Shown here: piece by piece, positions 6,823-12,324 of the stretch | Layout: every line of letters begins with the position of its first letter | Position numbering within the stretch: position 1 is the first letter of the stretch | Assembly: GCA_938036545.1 (NCBI GenBank) | Contig: CALHQJ010000127.1 | Span: forward strand, 1-12,324 | Length of the DNA: 12,324 nt | Reading direction: 5' to 3' | DNA from: an uncultured Clostridium sp. | Lineage (GTDB): Bacteria > Bacillota > Clostridia > Lachnospirales > Lachnospiraceae | Made by a program: the position numbers and the translations under genes | The notes under the pieces: model-generated | What the model saw: only the letters and a program-made list of their open reading frames with translations | What the model was told of the DNA's origin: nothing | Database searches by the model: none

Positions 6823-7536
6823 ATGGAGATGTTATCATTAGCCGAAGAACTGAAAAACAATTCTTATCCAGGAAGAGGCATTGTAATCGGAAAGACAGCA
6901 GATGGAATTAAGGCTGCTGCTGCATATTTTATTATGGGAAGAAGCGAAAACAGCCGCAACCGTATATTTGTAGAAGATGGAGAAGGAATTCGCACTCAGG
7001 CATTCGATCCATCCAAACTCGTTGATCCCAGCTTAATTATCTATGCGCCGGTTCGCGTTCTGGGAAATAAAACAATTGTAACCAATGGGGATCAGACAGA
7101 TACCATCTATAATGGAATGGACCATCAGCTTACATTCGAACAGTCTCTGCGCTCCAGAGAGTTTGAGCCCGATGGACCAAATTACACCCCTAGAATCTCC
7201 GGAATTATGCATGCGGAAAACGGCAGATACAATTATGCAATGTCTATTTTAAAGAGCAACAATGGTAATCCGGATTCATGCAATCGCTATACTTTTGCAT
7301 ATGAGAATCCGACAGCAGGAGAAGGCCATTTTATTCATACCTACATGCACGATGGAAATCCTCTTCCAAGTTTTGAGGGAGAGCCCAAGCTGGTCAGCAT
7401 TCCAAATGATATTGATGAGTTTACCAGCCTGTTATGGAACAATTTAAACGAAGACAATAAGGTATCCTTATTTGTACGCTATATTAATATTGAAGATGGA
7501 ACTTATGAGACCAGAATTGTAAATAAGAACCATTGA
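6823..7536 (+). CDS. IMP cyclohydrolase, PurO-like
   Basis: This enzyme closes the purine ring of FAICAR to form IMP, the last step of de novo purine synthesis. The 237 residues resemble the PurO-type IMP cyclohydrolase family (first known from methanogenic archaea), not the MGS-like domain of bacterial PurH. Features are SYPGRGI (14-20), GRSENSRNR (39-47), NGDQT (88-92) and EFEPDGPNYTPRISG (113-127). The gene lies under a ZTP riboswitch and 54 bases before the AICAR formyltransferase gene, so the two together supply both PurH activities. A TTG in frame at 6793 would add ten residues, but GGAGG at 6811-6815 sits 7 bases before ATG 6823, which is clearly the better start. No signal peptide or membrane segment is seen, consistent with a cytosolic enzyme. 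Confidence 0.88.
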   Translation: MEMLSLAEELKNNSYPGRGIVIGKTADGIKAAAAYFIMGRSENSRNRIFVEDGEGIRTQAFDPSKLVDPSLIIYAPVRVLGNKTIVTNGDQTDTIYNGMDHQLTFEQSLRSREFEPDGPNYTPRISGIMHAENGRYNYAMSILKSNNGNPDSCNRYTFAYENPTAGEGHFIHTYMHDGNPLPSFEGEPKLVSIPNDIDEFTSLLWNNLNEDNKVSLFVRYINIEDGTYETRIVNKNH

Positions 7537-7590
7537 TGTGAGATTGTAACAGTTCAGCCAGAAAAATTTTTATGAAAAGGAGAAAAATCA

Positions 7591-8769
7591 ATGAATGAAC
7601 TGCAGTTAAAGTACGGATGCAACCCAAATCAGAAACCATCCCGTATTTTTATGAATGATGGAAAGGAACTGCCTATTACAGTTCTCAGCGGAAGACCAGG
7701 ATATATTAACTTTTTAGATGCATTTAATGGCTGGCAGCTGGTAAAAGAATTAAAAGAAGCCACAGGGCTTCCGGCGGCAGCATCTTTTAAACATGTATCT
7801 CCGGCAGGAGCAGCAGTCGGTCTGCCTCTTACGGATACGCTGGCAAAAATTTACTGGGTAGACGATATGGGAGAGTTGTCTCCATTGGCATGTGCTTATG
7901 CAAGAGCCAGAGGTGCAGACAGAATGTCTTCTTTTGGAGATTTTATTTCTTTGTCAGATGTATGTGATGCAGATACGGCAAAGCTTATCAAAAGAGAGGT
8001 TTCAGACGGAGTAATCGCTCCTGGTTATGAACCGGAGGCCCTGGAAATCTTAAAATCCAAAAAGAACGGGAATTATAACGTAATTCAGATTGACCCTGAC
8101 TATGTACCGGAGCCCATTGAACGGAAACAGGTATTTGGAATTGTATTTGAACAGGGCAGAAATGAGCTGGAGATCAACCGGGAACTGCTGTCAAATGTGG
8201 TAACAGAGAACAAGGAGATTCCGGATGAGGCAAAAGTAGATTTAATGATTTCTTTAATCACCTTAAAATATACCCAGTCCAACTCTGTCTGCTATGCAAA
8301 GGGCGGACAGGCAATTGGAATCGGCGCAGGACAGCAGTCCAGAGTACACTGTACCAGACTTGCAGGACAGAAAGCAGACAACTGGTTCCTGCGTCAGGCG
8401 CCTCAGGTATTAAATCTCCAGTTTGTGGACGGAATCCGCCGCGCAGACAGAGACAATGCCATTGACGTTTACATTGGCGACGAATATATGGACGTACTGG
8501 AAGACGGAAGATGGGAGACTGTCTTTAAGGTAAAGCCGCCTGTATTTACAAAGGAAGAAAAGCGGGCATGGTTAGACCAGATGCAGGATGTGTCCCTTGG
8601 TTCAGATGCCTTCTTCCCGTTCGGCGACAACATTGATCGGGCATTCAAGAGCGGAGTAAAATATATCGCCCAGCCAGGCGGTTCGGTAAGAGATGACAAT
8701 GTAATCGACACCTGCAATAAATATGGAATGGCAATGGCCTTTACTGGCATCCGGTTATTCCATCATTAA
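7591..8769 (+). CDS. Stand-alone AICAR formyltransferase (PurH C-terminal domain type)
   Basis: This enzyme transfers a formyl group from 10-formyl-tetrahydrofolate to AICAR (ZMP), giving FAICAR. The 392 residues correspond to the transformylase half of PurH. The catalytic Lys-His pair is visible in FKHVSPAGAAVG (K67, H68). Also present are LKYGCNPNQ (6-14), YTQSNSVCYA (227-236) and AIGIGAGQQSRV (241-252), all hallmarks of AICAR transformylases. Bifunctional PurH is about 520 residues. Here the N-terminal IMP cyclohydrolase domain is absent, and the upstream PurO-like gene supplies that step. ATG 7591 follows AAAAGGAG (7576-7583) at 7 bases. Transcription comes through the ZTP riboswitch, so expression should follow ZMP/ZTP levels. 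I leave the symbol blank because purH normally denotes the bifunctional protein. Confidence 0.94.
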   Translation: MNELQLKYGCNPNQKPSRIFMNDGKELPITVLSGRPGYINFLDAFNGWQLVKELKEATGLPAAASFKHVSPAGAAVGLPLTDTLAKIYWVDDMGELSPLACAYARARGADRMSSFGDFISLSDVCDADTAKLIKREVSDGVIAPGYEPEALEILKSKKNGNYNVIQIDPDYVPEPIERKQVFGIVFEQGRNELEINRELLSNVVTENKEIPDEAKVDLMISLITLKYTQSNSVCYAKGGQAIGIGAGQQSRVHCTRLAGQKADNWFLRQAPQVLNLQFVDGIRRADRDNAIDVYIGDEYMDVLEDGRWETVFKVKPPVFTKEEKRAWLDQMQDVSLGSDAFFPFGDNIDRAFKSGVKYIAQPGGSVRDDNVIDTCNKYGMAMAFTGIRLFHH

Positions 8770-8783
8770 TGAAAATGGACAGC

Positions 8784-8824
8784 GCCTGCCGCAGGCAGAG
8801 AATCCCGATAAAACAGGATTCTTT
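8784..8824 (+). terminator. Probable terminator of the purine operon (two small hairpins)
   Basis: Two adjacent hairpins follow the stop codon: GCCTG/CAGGC (8784-8788 with 8792-8796), and a 7-bp stem AGAATCC/GGATTCT (8799-8805 with 8816-8822) that runs into a short T tract. The T run is weak, so termination may be partial. Confidence 0.5.
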
Positions 8825-8846
8825 CACAGATTGGAGTTTTTAGGGA

Positions 8847-8874
8847 ACAGGGCAAGCTTTCAACGCATAGACTA
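8847..8874 (+). promoter_or_regulatory. SigK-like promoter upstream of sigK
   Basis: CATAGACTA at 8866-8874 fits the Bacillus SigK -10 consensus CATAnnnTA exactly and is preceded by the favoured G. AC at 8847-8848 gives the expected -35 dinucleotide at 17-base spacing. The same -10 also differs by only one base from the SigE -10 consensus (CATACAHT), but no SigE -35 is seen. Transcription would start near 8881, 24 bases before the start codon. The consensus is short, so chance remains possible. Confidence 0.5.
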
Positions 8875-8904
8875 GAAATGAGTTTAGCTTTGAGGTGACG
8901 TTCT

Positions 8905-9528
8905 TTGAAAACTTTTCCGAAACCCCTTACTGCCAGTGAGGAAAGAGATTACCTGGAGCGTTACAAAGAGGGTGACCAGGAGGCAAGAGCCGTATTGATT
9001 GAGAGGAATATGCGCCTGGTGGCTCATGTTATGAAAAAGTACCAGTATACTGATTGCGATATGGAGGATTTGCTGTCGGTAGGAACCGTAGGGCTGATAA
9101 AGGCAGTTAATACATTTAATATGGATAAGGGTTCCAGGCTTGCCACATATGCCGCAAAATGCGTGGAAAATGAGATTCTAATGCTGCTGCGCTCCAATAA
9201 AAAATTTTCCAGAGAAATTTCGATTTATGAGCCTATCGGGGTAGACAAGGATGGAGAGAGCGTCAGTCTGGTAGATTTAATTGAAGCAGAAAACACAGAA
9301 ACCATAGATGTATTGATTTTAAGCCAGGACATCCGGAGACTGTATGAGGCCTGCGACGACTGCTTAAAGGATTCGGAAAAAACGGTAATTAGTCTGCGAT
9401 ATGGCCTTTATGGCGGAAAGGAACATACCCAGAGGGAGATTGCGGCGGTTCTGGGAATTTCCCGTTCTTATGTAAGCCGGATAGAAAAACGGGCGATTGA
9501 AAAATTGAGAGAAGCGTTTCAGAAATAA
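8905..9528 (+). CDS. sigK: Sporulation sigma factor SigK, without pro-sequence
   Basis: This sigma-70-family factor directs late mother-cell gene expression during sporulation. At 207 residues it aligns with B. subtilis SigK from the mature N-terminus. Shared blocks are PLTASEERDYLERYKEGDQEA (8-28), LIERNMRLVAHVMKKY (31-46), EDLLSVGTVGLIKA (54-67, region 2.2), LATYAAKCVENEILM (79-93, regions 2.3-2.4), PIGVDKDGESVSLVDL (110-125), and THTQREIA-like TQREIAAVLGISRSYVSRIEKRA (175-197, region 4.2). The start is TTG at 8905, with GAGGTG (8892-8897) 7 bases upstream. An in-frame stop lies at 8896-8898, so an N-terminal pro-sequence cannot be encoded here, and the gene is not interrupted by a skin-like element. 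Absence of the pro-peptide removes the membrane-linked proteolytic activation step seen in Bacillus and agrees with what is known for C. difficile. The candidate SigK-type promoter upstream suggests autoregulation. Confidence 0.92.
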   Translation: MKTFPKPLTASEERDYLERYKEGDQEARAVLIERNMRLVAHVMKKYQYTDCDMEDLLSVGTVGLIKAVNTFNMDKGSRLATYAAKCVENEILMLLRSNKKFSREISIYEPIGVDKDGESVSLVDLIEAENTETIDVLILSQDIRRLYEACDDCLKDSEKTVISLRYGLYGGKEHTQREIAAVLGISRSYVSRIEKRAIEKLREAFQK

Positions 9529-9534
9529 GCCGGA

Positions 9535-9590
9535 AGCCATGGAAGCCCTGCCGAAAATGCTGAAAATCGGGAAGTGGAATTTCCATGGCT
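9535..9590 (+). repeat. Long inverted repeat immediately after sigK, possible terminator
   Basis: AGCCATGGAA (9535-9544) and TTCCATGGCT (9581-9590) form a perfect 10-bp stem enclosing 36 bases, with a small inner CCGA/TCGG pairing (9551-9554 with 9567-9570). It starts seven bases after the sigK stop. The expected T run is missing, so it may stabilise the 3' end or terminate weakly. Confidence 0.5.
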
Positions 9591-9643
9591 GCTGTTTCAA
9601 AAAGGATTATTGTAAATTATACAAAAAACCAAAAGAAATTGCA

Positions 9644-9672
9644 TTGTGCTTTTCCTTCAATCTGTGTATAAT
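9644..9672 (+). promoter_or_regulatory. Predicted galE promoter
   Basis: TTGTGC (9644-9649) and TATAAT (9667-9672) lie 17 bases apart, a plausible SigA-type promoter. Initiation near 9679 would yield a leader of about 78 bases before the galE ATG. Confidence 0.65.
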
Positions 9673-9680
9673 AATAAACA

Positions 9681-9736
9681 GCTGGCTTGAAAAGCCGGCA
9701 TACTGAAGGCAGGCTGCAGATGAGGATTTGTATGCC
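9681..9736 (+). promoter_or_regulatory. Structured 5' leader of galE
   Basis: Two stems can form in the predicted leader: GCTGGCTT (9681-9688) with AAGCCGGC (9692-9699, one G-U pair), and GGCATAC (9698-9704) with GTATGCC (9730-9736). They share two bases at the junction, so they either stack with slight fraying or compete. The second ends just before the AAGGAGG ribosome binding site (9743-9749) and does not pair with it. No known riboswitch class is recognised. It may act as an mRNA stability element, but that is inference. Confidence 0.4.
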
Positions 9737-9756
9737 TTGAAAAAGGAGGACGTGTT

Positions 9757-10776
9757 ATGGCAATTCTAGTAGCTGGCGGAGCAGGCTATATTGGAAGCCA
9801 CACCTGTGTAGAATTATTAAATGCAGGCTATGAGGTAGTAGTAGTAGACAATCTTTACAATTCTTGTGAGGAAGCATTAAGAAGGGTAGAGAAGATTACC
9901 GGAAAAACTGTTAAGTTTTACAATGTAGATTTATTGGACAAACCTGCATTAGAGGAAGTATTCAAGAAGGAAAAAGTGGATTCTGTTATTCAGTTTGCCG
10001 GATATAAGGCAGTTGGAGAGTCAGTTGCCAAGCCTTTGGAGTATTACCATAACAACATTACCGGTACCCTGATTCTCTGTGACGTTATGAGAAAATATAA
10101 CGTAAAGAACATTGTATTCAGTTCTTCTGCAACTGTTTACGGAGATCCGGCGTTTGTGCCCATTACCGAGGAATGCCCAAAAGGTGAGATTACAAACCCA
10201 TATGGACAGACAAAGGGAATGCTGGAGCAGATTCTGACAGACTTACATGTGTCTGATCCGGAGTGGAATGTGATTCTGCTTCGTTATTTCAACCCAATCG
10301 GCGCTCACGAAAGCGGTACCATTGGCGAAGATCCGAAGGGAATTCCTAACAACCTGGTTCCTTACATTGCACAGGTAGCAGTAGGCAAGAGAGAATGTGT
10401 TCATGTATTTGGCAATGACTATAATACTCCAGACGGAACTGGTGTCCGTGACTATATCCACGTAGTGGATTTGGCAAAGGGGCATGTATGTGCAATTAAG
10501 AAGCTGGAAGACAAAGAAGGTGTTTCTATTTACAATCTGGGAACTGGCCATGGATACAGCGTATTAGACGTGATTCATGCTTATGAAAAGGCATGCGGCA
10601 AGGAACTGCCATACGTGATTGATCCAAGACGTCCTGGCGATATTGCGCAGTGCTACTGTGACCCAGGCAAGGCAGCAAAAGAGCTGGGCTGGAAGGCTGA
10701 ACTGGGAATTGAAGAAATGTGCCGTGATTCCTGGAAATGGCAGTCAACAAATCCAGATGGATATAACCAGAATTAA
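9757..10776 (+). CDS. galE: UDP-glucose 4-epimerase
   Basis: This NAD-dependent short-chain dehydrogenase/reductase interconverts UDP-glucose and UDP-galactose, in the Leloir pathway and in supply of sugars for cell-surface glycans. The 339 residues align without gaps of note to E. coli GalE. The Rossmann motif GGAGYIGS is at 7-14, and the catalytic residues S124, Y149 and K153 are at exactly the E. coli numbers. The NP-IG pattern at 179-182 and the ending TNPDGYNQN are also typical. Position 299, the residue that gates the sugar pocket, is cysteine, as in human GALE, rather than tyrosine as in E. coli, which suggests activity on UDP-GlcNAc/UDP-GalNAc too. The ATG follows AAGGAGG (9743-9749) at 7 bases. 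No galK or galT is near, so a glycan-building role is as likely as galactose catabolism. Confidence 0.96.
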   Translation: MAILVAGGAGYIGSHTCVELLNAGYEVVVVDNLYNSCEEALRRVEKITGKTVKFYNVDLLDKPALEEVFKKEKVDSVIQFAGYKAVGESVAKPLEYYHNNITGTLILCDVMRKYNVKNIVFSSSATVYGDPAFVPITEECPKGEITNPYGQTKGMLEQILTDLHVSDPEWNVILLRYFNPIGAHESGTIGEDPKGIPNNLVPYIAQVAVGKRECVHVFGNDYNTPDGTGVRDYIHVVDLAKGHVCAIKKLEDKEGVSIYNLGTGHGYSVLDVIHAYEKACGKELPYVIDPRRPGDIAQCYCDPGKAAKELGWKAELGIEEMCRDSWKWQSTNPDGYNQN

Positions 10777-10805
10777 GCGTACAATTGGAAATCAACAGAC
10801 ATAAT

Positions 10806-10833
10806 AAGGGGGCTGCTGCGGCAGCTCCTTTTC
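10806..10833 (+). terminator. Intrinsic terminator after galE
   Basis: AAGGGGGCTGC (10806-10816) pairs with GCAGCTCCTTT (10821-10831) through an 11-bp stem with two G-U pairs and a TGCG loop, followed by a short T tail (the T tail overlaps the end of the stem). A further six-T run follows at 10842-10847. Confidence 0.75.
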
Positions 10834-10869
10834 TGACGTAATTTTTTGACATGAAATGGAGGGTATTCG

Positions 10870-11739
10870 ATGGAAAAAGAGACAAAATTGATGAAGGCCG
10901 GACTGATATTAGAAGGGGGCGGCATGCGGGGCGTTTATACAGCCGGAGTGCTGGATTTTTTTATGGATATGAACCTGGGATTTGAAGAGGTCTACGGTGT
11001 TTCAGCAGGAAGCATCCATGCCAGCAGCTATTTATCAAAGCAGAGAGGACGGAGCATTGCTATCAGTACGGAATATTTAAATGATCCAAGGTACTGTAGT
11101 GTGCGAAGCCTGATAAAAACAGGAAATCTTTTTGGAGTAAAAATGTGCTATGATGAAATTCCCAATCAGCTAAATCCTTATGACCATGAGACATTTCTGA
11201 AATACCCAGGACGATTTTATGCAGTTTTGACAGACTGTGAGACAGGAAAGGCCAGGTATCAGCAGGTCAAGGATATGAATCGGGACATTTGGGCCATCAG
11301 GGCTTCCAGTTCTCTTCCACTGGTTTCCAGGATGATAGGGGTTCACGGCCACGTTTATCTGGATGGAGGAATTGCAGACTCGATTCCGGTAAAACGTTCA
11401 CAGGAACAGGGAAATGCAAAAAATGTAGTGGTGCTTACCAGAGATAAGCATTATAGAAAAAGGCCTAACGGAGCGATAAAGCTGATTCGTTCCCTGTACC
11501 GCCGGTATCCGGAACTGGTAGCCCAGATGGAAAGCCGCCATATCCGCTACAACGAAACCTTAGATTACATTGAAAAAGGAGAGAAAGAAGGAATTGTATT
11601 TGTTATACGCCCATCAAAGACAGTAGAAGTAGAACGGATTGAAAAAGATAAAGAAAAATTAATGGAGCTGTATAATCAAGGGTATGAGGATGCAAAGAAA
11701 TCCTATGAGGATTTGAAATCATTTCTGGGAGAGGTTTAA
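10870..11739 (+). CDS. Patatin-like phospholipase, YjjU type
   Basis: This is a predicted serine lipase or acyl hydrolase of the patatin fold, acting in the cytosol or at the inner face of the membrane. No signal peptide or membrane segment is present. The catalytic machinery is complete: oxyanion-hole motif GGGMRG (16-21), nucleophile S45 in GVSAGS (43-48), and catalytic D165 in the DGG motif (165-167) within YLDGGIADSIPV. The WAIRASSSLPLVS segment (141-153) and the overall 289-residue length resemble the E. coli YjjU group (COG4667), whose physiological substrate is not settled. The C-terminal region from about 240 is rich in Lys and Glu and probably helical. The ATG at 10870 follows TGGAGGG (10857-10863) at 6 bases. 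A terminator separates it from galE, but no convincing promoter of its own was found; the TTGACA at 10846 has no matching -10. Confidence 0.88.
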   Translation: MEKETKLMKAGLILEGGGMRGVYTAGVLDFFMDMNLGFEEVYGVSAGSIHASSYLSKQRGRSIAISTEYLNDPRYCSVRSLIKTGNLFGVKMCYDEIPNQLNPYDHETFLKYPGRFYAVLTDCETGKARYQQVKDMNRDIWAIRASSSLPLVSRMIGVHGHVYLDGGIADSIPVKRSQEQGNAKNVVVLTRDKHYRKRPNGAIKLIRSLYRRYPELVAQMESRHIRYNETLDYIEKGEKEGIVFVIRPSKTVEVERIEKDKEKLMELYNQGYEDAKKSYEDLKSFLGEV

Positions 11740-12025
11740 GCTTTGGACAAGATTTTAACCCTGGAAACAGCGCAAAAATGTCGAAAAGTAGCGATGAAAA
11801 TATACCCCTAAGGGACTTGTATAATGGATGGAGATGTGATACTATTTCTCCATCCATTAAACTTTCTGGAAATCAAATCTATTTTCTAAATTATCTGGCG
11901 TACTGCCAATGAATTCCAAAGTTTAACGATTCTATTACAGCAATTGAGAAAGCGGGGGATGCCTATGCCTGTGTAGTTTTATTTTCGCTGCCATTTATTA
12001 TGTAAAGGATAAGGAGGAATTTTAT
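11740..12025. other. Intergenic region between the patatin-like and secreted-protein genes
   Basis: The 286 bases hold no convincing gene on either strand. A short palindrome, CCCTAAGGG, lies around 11807-11815, followed by the TATAAT box at 11820-11825 and the 13-bp inverted repeat at 11822-11859. The rest is AT-rich, with only very short open frames. A leftward 84-codon open frame (11603-11857) is antisense to the patatin gene and lacks supporting signals. Confidence 0.5.
11822..11859. repeat. 13-bp perfect inverted repeat overlapping a -10-like box
   Basis: TAATGGATGGAGA (11822-11834) and TCTCCATCCATTA (11847-11859) are exact reverse complements around a 12-base loop. The left arm overlaps TATAAT at 11820-11825. 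It could be an operator over a promoter for the secreted-protein gene at 12026, or a terminator of the patatin gene, though no T run follows. No good -35 is seen at 17 bases. Confidence 0.6.
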
Positions 12026-12324
12026 TTGACGAAGGAAATAAAATATGCAGTTCACATGATCCTGTTTGTGGGACTTTTAAGTTGCTTAAAAAATCTTCCA
12101 GTATGGGCGTCTGCTTCCGGAGAAAGTGATAATTATATTGCAACCAGTGCCAATGCTGATTATGCAGAGCCGGATGTCTGGACGTGCGCAACACCTGGAA
12201 ATTGTGGGCAGGCAGAAAAGCTAAAGGCACCGGTTATGAGAGCGCAGATGAGACAGAGCAGAACATCCGATGTCTTAACTATTACCGGAAGCGGAATAAA
12301 TGATAAAATGTCTGGTACATTAGG
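12026..12324 (+). CDS. Secreted protein of unknown function, N-terminal part (runs off window)
   Basis: An open frame runs from TTG 12026 to the window edge, giving the first 99 residues of a longer protein. The start is supported by a strong AAGGAGG (12011-12017) 8 bases upstream; no ATG lies near. The N-terminus is a signal peptide: MTKEIK, then a hydrophobic core at about 7-24, with likely cleavage near WASA-S (residues 27-31). The mature part begins with a Ser/Asn/Asp-rich linker, has cysteines C54 and C60, a basic Gln/Arg stretch around 70-77, and enters what may be the first beta strand of a repeat or Ig-like domain (VLTITGSG). That suggests a cell-surface or exported protein, but the visible piece does not identify a family. 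About 286 bases without a gene precede it. Confidence 0.75.
   Translation, partial: MTKEIKYAVHMILFVGLLSCLKNLPVWASASGESDNYIATSANADYAEPDVWTCATPGNCGQAEKLKAPVMRAQMRQSRTSDVLTITGSGINDKMSGTL

Noticed and set aside
10846..10851. TTGACA as a -35 box for the patatin-like gene
   Set aside because: Seventeen bases downstream is the start codon itself and no -10-like hexamer is present, so it is probably part of the T-rich tail after the galE terminator.
10526..10885. A 119-codon minus-strand open frame across the galE end and terminator
   Set aside because: It overlaps galE, the terminator hairpin and the start of the patatin gene, and has no recognisable protein features.
11979..12230. An 83-codon minus-strand open frame near the right end
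   Set aside because: It is antisense to the signal-peptide gene at 12026, which has a strong ribosome binding site and a clear signal peptide.

Overview
The window looks like chromosomal DNA from an anaerobic, spore-forming member of the Clostridia, most likely Lachnospiraceae. That placement is an inference. It rests on the combination of a pyrB-pyrI pair, a sporulation sigma factor of the SigK type without a pro-sequence, a stand-alone AICAR transformylase paired with a PurO-type IMP cyclohydrolase, strong AGGAGG ribosome binding sites, and moderate GC content. No insertion sequence, phage gene, tRNA or CRISPR array is visible.

Left end (1-1730): the 3' third of RNase P RNA (rnpB, plus strand) enters from outside the window. 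It converges on the minus-strand operon pyrB-pyrI, which encodes the two subunits of aspartate carbamoyltransferase, and a strong two-tier hairpin lies between them. The pyrB promoter is back to back with the promoter of a plus-strand gene (1731-2567) whose protein loosely resembles the uracil-DNA-glycosylase fold.

Centre (2570-6605): a tight three-gene operon encodes a MacB/LolD-type ABC ATPase, a secreted and membrane-anchored multi-domain beta-sandwich protein, and a four-TM MacB/FtsX-type permease. The genes abut or overlap, so the anchored extracellular protein is very probably a dedicated partner of the transporter. This is the best candidate here for a poorly described system.

Purine block (6616-8824): a good vegetative promoter drives a ZTP (pfl) riboswitch. 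Its pseudoknot strand is also the 5' arm of an intrinsic terminator. Downstream are a PurO-like IMP cyclohydrolase and a stand-alone AICAR formyltransferase, which together replace bifunctional PurH. The logic is coherent: ZMP/ZTP rises when AICAR transformylation stalls, and the switch then turns on the two enzymes that use ZMP.

Right part (8825-12324): a complete, uninterrupted sigK begins with TTG directly at the mature N-terminus and is preceded by a SigK-like promoter. Next come galE, with a structured leader and a cysteine at the substrate-gating position, and a patatin-like phospholipase of the YjjU type. A 286-base intergenic region with a 13-bp perfect inverted repeat over a -10-like box follows. 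The window ends in the first 99 codons of a secreted protein of unknown function.
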